Source of the DNA: Antedon mediterranea
Taxonomy: Eukaryota > Echinodermata > Crinoidea > Comatulida > Antedonidae
Reading direction: 5' to 3'
NCBI RefSeq assembly: GCF_964355755.1
Contig: NC_092671.1
Location: forward strand, 4,227,001-4,291,000
DNA: 64,000 bases
Shown: piece after piece, positions 13,876 to 25,800 of the stretch
How positions within the stretch are numbered: position 1 is the stretch's first letter
Layout of the letters: each line of letters starts with the position of its first letter
Notes under the pieces: model-generated
What the model was told of the DNA's origin: nothing
The model's database searches: none
Seen by the model: only the letters and a program-made list of their open reading frames with translations
Program-made: the position numbers and the translations under genes

Positions 13876-16800
13876 ACAATTAAGAACAACATTTGAAAAA
13901 AAAATAATGTAGAAATTTAAAAGAGTCATTAATCTCTGGATCCGCCTAAGAAGTTAACAACCAAGAGGAATATTGTATACATACCAGGAACACACAAGCT
14001 TTACAGTTTTTGAATTTAGAATTAAATTAAAAATTCTAATCCTACATTTCAAGATCATTTATGTAGGCCTCCTATTGCAGCTTGAATAATTAGCGGCTAC
14101 CGGTTACCGGACCGGTTACAAATTATATTGATAAAATCACTTTTCCTTTCACACTGGACAATGCAACTTTAAATTGCCTAAAATGGTATCATGAGGTCAA
14201 GATCGTATTGGCCTACGGGGATATGAGTAGAGCTAAAATGTCGGTAAAATTGGGGACATGTCACTATGGTGTCAGGAATGTTATTAGTTGAAGAACTAAA
14301 TACATTTAACTACATGTTTCAAATTAATTAATATGACCTTTTTGATTAATATGGGTGCTATTCAATTATCGGAATTTTAACAAAACTTGTCTGTCTGTAA
14401 GAATGTAGGCATAATCTTGATGGACACTAGGCTGGAAAGTATTCCGGATACACGTATTTACGAAATGGTGCAATTTGTGACATGAGGCCTACCGTAATTA
14501 TTGGATTAGTCTATCGTACCTCAGACATGGCTGGATATCAGGGCCACACAAAGGAAAGGATGGGAGGTGGAGGACCTCAATTTTGAGAATTTTAATGCAA
14601 AAAAATAGGACATGGGTTAAGTTCATTCAATTTTTAGACCACGACTGTGCATAGTAAGTTAGATACTATCTATAGTGACAGCCAAGAAAATACATACATG
14701 TGCGGACAGCGGTAAGATCCGAAGTCTCGGTAATATTGTTAGTAAAATAATGCTTGGTTTCCACCACTAGGACGCAATGAAATGACGTTAAGCGAGCAAC
14801 GCAAACAAATTTACCAATCACGAAGCGATAGACTATCCGAACTCTGTCGTACCGTTGGTCAACTCGTTTGCGTTGCGTCTACGTCAATGAGTTGCGTCTT
14901 TTATATGCAAGAACCAAGCTTTAATTTCATTGCGAAAATATTTATCAAACATTAACACTTACCTGTACACATTTTGTAGGCATCTCAGCCAGTTTACCAT
15001 TGATGTTAAACTTATACCAACCAATTGGAAGCTCGTGGTCACAATTTATTTTTGCTCTATTACTGTGTACGTTTACTTTGTATGTTGTACTTCGGAAAGG
15101 TTCGTCAATCACCCGATGACCGGTTATAGAGCATTCGTCTGTCGGTAAAATATAAACACGATGTTATAACTTTATTAAATGCCATTTTTATTGGAATATG
15201 CAGTTATACCATAATTATTTATAGTTATGTACATTTATGTTAATTAAACAGGTTTAAAGTAGATTTTTCCTCTCCCGCATTTATACGTTGCATTTTTGGA
15301 CAGTGCACAAACCTTCCTTATAGTGTTAACAATAATTAAAATAAGATTATTGATTCCATCGACATCTGTGTTAAAGATAAATTCTAATGCATTGTCGTCG
15401 TAGGTTCGTTTACAAATTGTACAGTAGAACAACTATTTAGGGGATAGGCTTACAACATGCCCCTTCTATCCCCCTCGTTCGTTTCATGAGAAGGTGTCCC
15501 CTAACTGAGTGTGTCACAAAGAAAGAGTTCTGTTGTAGTTTTTTTTTCTGCTAACACGGAAATCTGACAGTATAACAATTAACATAGTGTTTGAACATTG
15601 GCTAGGTTTGAATGAATCGAATCAGATGTAATTGAACCCACAAACGCTTAATTGAGGACAGATTTTGCCGTGAGTTCAACTCATCACTTCTAAAGTAACT
15701 AGGCCTAAAATTTGGCTTATCACGAATCATAATGTTTATCATATTTGTCGACAGTTGTTATCGTTTGTCGTTTAATAAATTTATCATTTCTCATGCATAC
15801 ACGGTGAAACAAAAAACAAAACCAAAAAAAATAGATCATCATATTCTTTCCTTCAACTATTTGTGTTACTATCAAATTATTCACTCCCATTACGGAAAGA
15901 AATGTATCATTCTTCCGTACCAAGAGAGTTCCATCGTCCATTTGGACAGAGGTGATCTTCATTTTGGTTCTTCATTGTTTGATGTGTTATCTATAATCTA
16001 TTATCTTCATCATCTTTTAGACCTATTATTATCATTACACTAGGATGGTGTTTGATCTTGCTTTTGACCTTTCTGATGTAGTACACTTATGTGCCATCAC
16101 TATTTACAAAACCAGTGGCAGGTAGGAGGACCTAGTACAAATTCTTGTTGGCAAACTTTCAAATGATATGCATTACGTTGTACGCGGTTACACTATCTGC
16201 TGTGGCTCTTCCATAGTTACCAGAAATATCGCAAAAAGTCACGTAGCTATGTCGTATCTTCCTCAGGGTATGGAGATCGTTTGTTGTATACATGTTTGGG
16301 CTATTAAAAAGCTGTTCACAAAATCTAGTACATTCTGCTTCTGTAAACATACAGTAGACGGTATTTTTATTACTAGACATTATTTTACACACCACAATGT
16401 AAACGTTTAAAAACATGGATCACATTAACCGCGCTTAGATGATTTAACAGACGAATACAAACATAATTGCAGTTTGTCGACGCTGTGTGCCATAACCTAA
16501 TATTAGATTTTAGAAATGATAAAAAAACTGATCTTGATGAGTCTTAGGGACAAACGTGACCAGACTAAGTACCTAAGCGCTTGCTCTTTCTTTCAACACT
16601 CACGAATACCATCATTTGATTTTAGATTTCGAAGATGATAAACGAAAAAAAATAAATACAGTTTCAATTTATACAAACTAACAGAAATTTAGAAATCTCT
16701 CGAAATCTAGTCGTCAAGTGGGGGTATGAACTTTTAAATAGGTGAATTTGAAATTTAAATAGCGCTGGGCCTAAATGATCTCTGTGTAGGCCTAACACAC

Positions 16801-19800
16801 GCGAACAACATGCTATAAACACCTGCTATGAGGAAATACGTCTCCCTTTCCCATCATTTTCAAGGTTTTCTAAATCGTTTCATCAGATATTTTACATCTG
16901 CCCAATCCGTGTACTTTCATTTCCTTTATGAAGTTCTGTTTTTCATCCGTTTATTGTCGGATTGAAGCCAAAATTAAACGCCATGAAGTACGTCAAGCTT
17001 ACTGTCACCATTGAAACTAGACACAGATGCGGTTTCAATGACAATGATGTTTATGGAACGCAGGTAAAGCCTCAATGATGAAGGTTCGAATCCCAGACAC
17101 TGACAAGTGGCCGAGATCGCAAATCAGGTAATCCAACAATATTGGTGAGGGATTAGCAATTCGGGTAGGAAGGCATATATGAACATGTTGGTTCGAATCG
17201 CACACTTATAATTGCTGCTGGATTGTAAACTGGCAAAAGGCCGAGTATTGATTTGGCGATTTTCGGGTTCACAACCACAATTGTGACAATTAGCCAAGGT
17301 AGCGGGTTCAAATCATGAACTATTTACCTTTTTCTTGGTACTAGATTTCTTCAGTATCATAGGAATATTTGAAATTAATTTCGATTTCAGATAAGATCAG
17401 ACTTAAAGCAAGTAGGCTTGTTCTCGAATAGTCCGCCACTCCCTTGTTGTTGCGCATAACGGGTTGGGTAGCCCTACTTATTCAAAGAAGAAAGTTGATC
17501 CACTGAATAGAAAGGACAGGTGATGAGCTGCAAAAACCCCTAATGCTTTACCTTTACATCACTGAGATTAGTATACTGTAATGTAAGCAAAACATAACAC
17601 CTTAAGAAGACACTAAATCGGTTTAAAATACCTAGTAAGTAAACCATAAACCGATGATTATTTGAACTGGCCTGCAACGATTGTTTATTATTAAACCGCG
17701 GAGCTATGTCTTGGTTACTTTGAGTTGCCAAGTCACGTGATGGCTAGTAAAGTCGGACATTGTGGCTTTAATATTTAAAATTTTTATTTGCCAACATTTG
17801 GATTGACATATATCAACCTATGTTTGCATCTTTACGGCGACATAATGCCATAACCCCATAATGACGCAATGACGAGAAACAATGATCACGCACGATCGAC
17901 GCGACGCAAGGGCCTAGACACAACGCAAGCGAGTTGACCAATGACAAACGACAGTTCGAATAACCCATCGTTTGTGATTAGTCAAATCCCTTACGTTGCT
18001 TTACGTCGTTGTGTTGCGTCTCTAGTGGGAACCAAGCATAACTGATTTGACCAATCACTAGCGCTGGATTATTCGCTATGTCGCTTGTCATTGGTGAACT
18101 CGCTTGCGTTGCGTCTACGTACTTTTGTTGGGTCTATAGTTGGAACCAAGTTCAAACAGCAAACATTAGGCCCACTATTGGACTTTTAACTGTAAAAACG
18201 TTAGGCCATAAGTTTTTGAATGAATATATTGTAGTTAGATAATCGTAGGCCCTTTTGAAAGCTGTAATGACATTAACTATATACGCGACCTACTTAAACT
18301 GTAAGCCCCTCCCTGGTGTGGCCTATGTCGCGTGTGGTTTGTCAGTTTCGTATAAACTAACAAACTAAATCCCACACTGTGAAAGGTATGTTTTAAGTTA
18401 GGGCGAACATAGGCTGTGTGTGGCGTGAGTAAACACAATGTTACGAGGTGTCATTTAACATTATGTACACTTTCATGACAGCCACAGCCTGCCACCTGCC
18501 CCGTCTTTTTACTCAGCGTATAACCAAAGTTGACTTACATTGACTGAATGTTATTTTAAACGTTATTACAATGTCACGAATCCTATCACAAAGGTTCATT
18601 GGTTATTAAACAGTTGTATACAATTTAGATCTCGATTTCTAATCCGCCGGATTAGATACAAACTGATTCGATAAGAGTAGGCCTAAGATTGACATAAACA
18701 AAACAAATAGCCTAATGAATTATTTATTTATGAAAATAGATTTGCATGTTTTTGCTATTCTTACAAGCTACGTTTAGGACTATAATGGATCAATATTTGT
18801 CAACATTAATTATTCACAAATTGTTCTAATGGGTAAAGTTACATTGTTTTTCAAGACAAGCTGAATCACTGGCGGATCCAGAATTTCGAATTAAGGTTGC
18901 AGGGCGTGCATACTAAATAGTATGAGGTGCTGGAATGAAACTAAACATCGTATCTTTTGCTTTGCAATTTCAACAATTTAAAGAGAAATATGTCGTCTAT
19001 GTGGATCCCTTACATCTACCAAACAGTAAAACAACGGCACACATTGCTTATTGCTTTACATGTTGTTTTGGCTCTAACGGATGTCCATCAGAATCTAAAT
19101 AACAGACTAAAATTATTCTTTTACTGTTTCATTAGGCCTACATAAATCCTGAGCCATGTTAGTGAGTCGCATATCAAATAAAAATTATTATTAGGGCTAC
19201 AAATATGGTTTTAAATAGTTAAAACAATCTGTATTTAATATATGAAATGTGTAAAGCTTTCAGAACGTTCGGTAATTAACCACAACATTTTAAATGTATT
19301 GACAGGAAGTATTTAAAGGGGATATTAAAGTTCCCCATATATAATTCTTGGTTTGGGCTTTGACCCACGACATGGAGTGCATTGCGAGCTATATCTCCTG
19401 GAGTGTGTATAGGCCCCGAAGCGTTGAACCACAACCCACCGAGTACGGATAATTCGTGGATTGTAGAGGATCGACCCTGGGGCGTTGACCCAGCGGACAG
19501 GGCACAGAAAATGCATGGAAAGAGGCCTGTCAACCGTCGTTTCGAGTACTTAAACTTGGCCTGTAACAGACATTCAGGAAATGAGCCTCGGGTCACATAT
19601 ACAAAACTAACTTAAGCCAATGCTTACATACCCGACCTGTTAGATGGAAATAAAACAGGTTATTTTGGTACAATATTGATTGATGCCTTAAATATCAATA
19701 AGAACAGACATTTAAAAGAGATTTAAATCCGGATTAAGTAACTTTTATTCAGTGCGTGTATTATTGCGATGAAACGAGTGCACCCATCCAGTTACACTAA

Positions 19801-22800
19801 GTCGATGGATATCCATTTGAATGTGATCGTCTATTATCATAAGATTTGTATAATGAAGACCCCAGGCGCCGCATTGAATAAAAGGCTTGGCTGAAGTTCT
19901 CAGTCGAAATCGTACTGCTTGTGCGCCTAACAAGTTTGAAAAAGATTCACGAAAGTTGACCCAGCAAACTCAAATAAAAGCTTGTAGTATTACATTTGAC
20001 TGAAATCACCGCAAAAGCGGATCGAATTGGGGGCCATGCTAATTTTCACAAATTACAATGCAAAAAATAACATTAGTTAGAGTTAATGTCACAATTTATA
20101 TATAGGCCTTCGCCATTTCGTGAAACAAATTAATCTTAACCAGCAATAGCAAGGTTTTTCAGACGAGTCACAGAGAATTGTATAAAATTGGTAACCGCCG
20201 AATAAGTGCGTTTGACGAAATGACAATATATAATTGATTATAATAATATAGCTTGGCTTCGATGACCAACCCTTTCCTGTATACTATCATCTGATAACTC
20301 AACAAACATAAAATAAGATATGACAGTCACTTATCAAAGTAAATTAATTATTTGTTATTATCGTTTCAGTAATTAATTGAGTTGGTTAATGACAAATTAG
20401 TAATAAATATGCGATTAATAAATCGTGTTTCCGTAGTTTGCGTTAGCCAGGTCATACGGTAACCATAAGACAGGTTACAATCAGATTTGATGGCCTAAAC
20501 CATTCTGGGTACATGGCTAATATTTTATGGGGATATACTTTTTGCGTCAGCCTAAATATATTGTCGCAACGTGGAATCGAAAACGTGATGTTGTATAATA
20601 AACTCTTAAAAACAAGGGGAACAAATCCTACACACAGCCCATATGAAAAATCCCCAAAAAACTACTAACACAAGAAAGTGTACAGTAGCCTATACTTCAT
20701 AAAATCGACAATTTACCTACTCTACTCTTTTTGAGAATGTGGACATGCACTTATATAGGAGACAACAAGTTCAGGATGCCTAGCCATTAGGAGAGCTAGG
20801 CCTAGCCTAGTCATTAGGAGAGCTAGGCCTCATGCAATTTTCTAATACATATTTGACTAATTCTTTTTCGAGTTACCGTACCTCTATATTACTGAATGTC
20901 GGGTTGGACAAGAATACTTAAGATATTCGGGCACAATTCCGGGCCAAACAAACAGAAAGAGACACTTTTCTACAAACTGTAGGCCCACGTAAAAGTTAAA
21001 GACGGGGGTGATTTAAACTGCGTCATTAATCGGATTTATTAAAGCTTGGTTCCCAATAGACACGAAACGCAAGGATAGCAAGTGATGGATTATCAAACGA
21101 TCGCTTAGCATTGGTCAACTCGATTGCGTTGCGGCTACGTCCTTGCGTTGCGTCTCTAGTGTGAACCAACCTTAAGAATTAAGACCATAATACGATACAA
21201 TAAATCCGCTAAGTAAGGTCAATTAAATTATAACTTAATTTATATAATAATATAATTATACGGTCTATTAACTGTGTAATTACAGTTAATAAAACATTAA
21301 AATGAGTAAAATAATAGTCTATAAACAGATTGTCGCAACTACAATATTGATGACGCTAAACGCGTCAAATTAATGAGTCGAAGGGAAATACCCGTTTACT
21401 AAGATCTTTTCAAAATGATCCCCCACACTTTTTTTGCGAGAATTTTAGGTTTTATTTTGATGAATTCATTGATAAACGAATTTAAACACGAAATGCATAG
21501 AATCATACTATAATGCTCAGTTGTGTGTTGTGCCCTAAAGCTTGTCTCCCACTAGGACTCCAGACAAGGACGTAAGTGCAATGAGAGTAACTGGACCAGT
21601 ACAGGTACTGTTCGAATAATCCATCGCTTGTGATTGGTCAAGTTAATTTTTGAAAACATATACCTGTTGACGATAAAGGAACCGAGCATAACTACTTTAC
21701 GTGTACCCTTTTAAAACCATGTGTGGCTTAGAGGATATAAAACAATCCTAGTAGTTTTATATCGCGCTGTTTTTAGTTGTTTTACACGCTTAAATCTATG
21801 CACAATTTAAGCTTAGTTCCCACTAAAGACGTGGATCAGATAGATACAAGAAACTTATTTGTCTTCTTAAAAAACAGAAATGTCGGTTGTCAGCCAATCC
21901 GATTAAAAAAAAACGAGAGACAGTCCGATTATAGCTATCGCTTTCGATGGGTCAACTCGCTTGCGTTGCGCTTAAGTCCTTTGTTTTGCGTTCTAATAGG
22001 AACCGAGCTTAAGAAAAGTAAATAATGTAAAAACACCGATCCCAGTCATAGAATCTTGTTTGGAGGTGTAGTGTGAACACACCTTTATCTAGCTGCCATG
22101 GCTAGTGTTTACACGCAATGTTTGGAGGTTTAGTGTGAACACACCCAAACCTAGCTGCCATGGCTAGTGTTTACACGCGAAGTTTAGATTACCCAAGATT
22201 TGCTGTATCCAGCTTATCGTCTGAAGTAAATAATTTCCTCATTATATCCCGGACTATTTCCATCGACACTTAATTTAGTCAATTAATTATCAAATCAATC
22301 AAATTGACATGGATTTAAACGTCCGTTAGTTCAAATTTCATTTCACTTCACTTCGCCTAAAATTCAATTTAGACCAATGTTCACATTTATTTAGAAATAG
22401 CATGGACTTCATTTTTTTCATGTAGTTGTAAGACCCTTCCCAAAAGTATGATCAGATGCACAGCGGTAAACAAATATATTTTCGTTGGTATTTTTAATTA
22501 ACAAAATATAAATGCACAAAATCTTTACGATTGTTAATTGAAATTTAAACTGTAACGCTTTTTATTTTTCTTTGGCTGCAATAATTATACTTTTAAATCA
22601 TGTTGGTATTCGAAATACATATACAACATACATACGCGCCACCAACGCTGAGTGGAGCACATAATTATAATGTGATATTTTCAATCAATCAATCAATCGT
22701 TCCATTCACGATCATTGCTCATAGCATAGAAGCTTATAAAATTAGAAAAAGTGAGTTTTTAGAAGTTACTTAAAACTGTTCAAAGATGTCGACCTCTAAT

Positions 22801-25800
22801 ATGTAAAGACAGATTGTTCCAGAGCCTAGGCCCAGCAGTACTGAATGTCTGATCTCCCTTGCTATGTTTTCTCTATATTTTTATATGATAATAAAATATT
22901 TAAATAAAAGAACGATGGAATACTTTATATTGCAATAAGGGAGGAGGAATGAAATCAATTGAGTAGGGCGACTCCTTAATTAGACTTTTATGAAAATAAA
23001 TGAGTAATTTCCTGAACTATTAGTGGCCATCGGAAGTTGTTCAAGGTACGTCTTTTGCGGGAAACCTACTGCGGTGTTCGAATCACGATATATTCGATTA
23101 ATATTCAATGGTCATTGGTTGGAATTTCTTCAAGTTTTGGACAGCACTTGACAAAATAATTGATCTAGCTATTTCATTTAGTGTTGTGGTTTGGCTAATA
23201 AACCAAAAAATGACCAACTTTTATACGTGTTTTGGATTCACGTAGAAGATCTTTAAGATAAATTACCAACGTGTTGGAAATGACAAAAGTGTACCATAAA
23301 TAAAACACGTTCTCACGTTTTCCGTCAACATTGTTATTGTTAAAATTAAAAGAAATTAGGTGTTGACATGCAAACTCATTATAAAGGGATACTGTCAGTA
23401 CCCTTGTACTAAGAAACGCACAGTAACCTGTAGCACTTAAAACAAAGTACTAAGCATCCGCTAAGACAACTTTTTACATATTCCTATATTGTTACTTTTT
23501 ACATAGGCCTATTTGTACTTCTTACATAGGCCTATTGGTACTTTTTATACATAGGCCTGTTGGTACTTTTTACATAGGCCTATTGGTACTTTTTATATAG
23601 ACCTATTTGTACTTTTTATATAGGCCTATTTGTACGTTTTACATAGGCCTATTGGTACTTTTTACATATAGGCTTATTGGTACTTTTTACATATAGGCCT
23701 ATTGGTATTTTCCCAATAAAATAATGCGATGTGGTCTGATCTTCAAGCAGTACGTATCCATAACACCTTTGGGCAATGTTACCTCTCAAACCCTCTAATA
23801 TTTTCTTGGCAAATATCCGTAAATGTTCCAATCACTTCTCTTACACATTGTACATTGGCACCCGCTTTCAATAAAACTACGCAATGTTCTGCGATTATCT
23901 TACAAACTTCATATCCTAGCCTACAGTAGCTATACTCTATCAATCAAGAATGTTGTTTTTGAATGTCACTTGGGATCTCTAATAATAGATTGCAATATTT
24001 ACAAAATATATACAAATACCCAGTTTATTTAAACATTTCCTTAAGCTTTATCTACACTATCAATCTAGTTTGACAAAAACATTGTGATGTTCCCAAATAG
24101 GTCAGTGATATGATGTCATCGCGTCAATATATGGACACATCACGTAAAGTGTCGACAGAACTTTACATTAATACAGTGGTCTAAACAGAGGACACTGATG
24201 CGTATTTTTTTACAAAAGTTTACATGCTGGTTCCGTTACTGAATAAGTTACGTTTTCCGGGCGGGGCATCGAAATCAGAGTTTATGAACCCAAATCTCTG
24301 TATACACTATCAAACTAGTTTGACAAAAAAAGAGTGATGTGCCCAACTAAATATGGTAGTGATATGACATCATCATGTCCATATTATGGGCACATCACAT
24401 AAAGTTTGATAGTGTAGACAGAACTTAATTCAATATGTTTGATCGATAAACAAAGAGTGAACATTCAATCCTACCGTATCAACCCAGTAGGATTGAATTT
24501 CTGTCTTTCCTCTTCAACAACAAATATACAAAATATATTCGTCAGATTATTAGATTACTAGAGCTAAAGACCAACCACTAAGATGTTAATTTTAGCAAAG
24601 CATAAATACAACTTTTAATATATACAAGTACAGATCGGAAGCGATAAGAATAAGCTGTTACAACGATGTTATTCTGTTTATAATATACATTTGAGTTGTT
24701 ACCAAACATCGAATTACCCTGTAAAATGCAAACACTTTAAGGTACAAACATTTGGGTACTTCGGTTACGGCCAAGGGGTATGTTGTCTAGAGATAAAAGC
24801 GGGATAAGTTCGAGTTCGAGGGCAACAGATGGGGCGTTGATAACTGTATTTTTAAAATGCGTGTCATCAAAAACACCTTTTGTAATAACAAACAAGAAGA
24901 AATGTTTTTATGTCTGGTCTGTGTTGCAAACTGAAAACAAAATGTTAGACAGGAGGAGAACCACGGTCAATGATTTAGTGACATTAAACGGAAATACTGA
25001 TGATAAAAATACTGATGACAAAAATGCTGATGATGAAGAACATTCAGATATTAAATGAAAATGTTGATGACGATACAAAAATGCTGATGACGAACATTTT
25101 TATGAATGATGAAAATGCTATGATAGCGAAAATGTTGATAATGACGAAAATGTTGATGGATGACTAAACATGTTGATGATAACGAAATTATTGATAATGA
25201 TGACAAAAATGTTGATGATGTGCTGATTGATGACGAAAACTTTGATGATGACAAAAATGCTGATGACGACGAAAATGTTGATGACGGTGACAAAAAGCTG
25301 ATGATGAGAACATTTTGATGATGAAGATGCTGTTAATGACGAAAATATTAATGATAACGAAATTGTTGATAATGGTGACGAAAATGTTAATGAAGAAAAT
25401 GCAGATTGGTGACGAAAATGTTTATGGTGATGAGATATGACGAAATTGTTGATAATGATAAAGAAAATGTTGATGACGAAAATGCTCTTGATGGTGATGA
25501 TGACGGTAATACTAATGATGGCCAAAATGCTGCTACTAGTAATAAGTATGATGATGATTATACAGATGGGGATGGTTATTCATGCTTTGATGTTGATGGC
25601 GTTGCCTGGTGATACAGATTATAACATTTATTATTATTTTATTTATTAAAAATTAAATTGAATTAATAACAAATTAGGAATATTTTTATTTAGCGAGAGT
25701 TAATACCCTAATCAACATCATGATTTGGACCAATTATTGTTTTAATATCCAACGAAACATGCGCACTAAATAGTGATGTGCTTTGCGTGATAGTGTGGTC

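Noticed and set aside
15720..16043. Overlapping ORFs on both strands in VWDE intron 1
   Set aside because: No conserved motif and no in-phase splice sites to neighbouring VWDE exons.
19276..19615. Region open in three overlapping frames on both strands, less AT-rich than its surroundings
   Set aside because: Open frames on both strands reflect local base composition. No protein motif was seen, and there are no matching exon borders. A repeat fragment is possible.
23490..23712. Regular short repeats that might be taken for a CRISPR array
   Set aside because: Units are contiguous with no unique spacers, and the sequence is from an animal genome.
24780..25649. Asp-rich and Ser-rich ORFs on both strands
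   Set aside because: Produced by the GATGA-type minisatellite, which has no stops in several frames.
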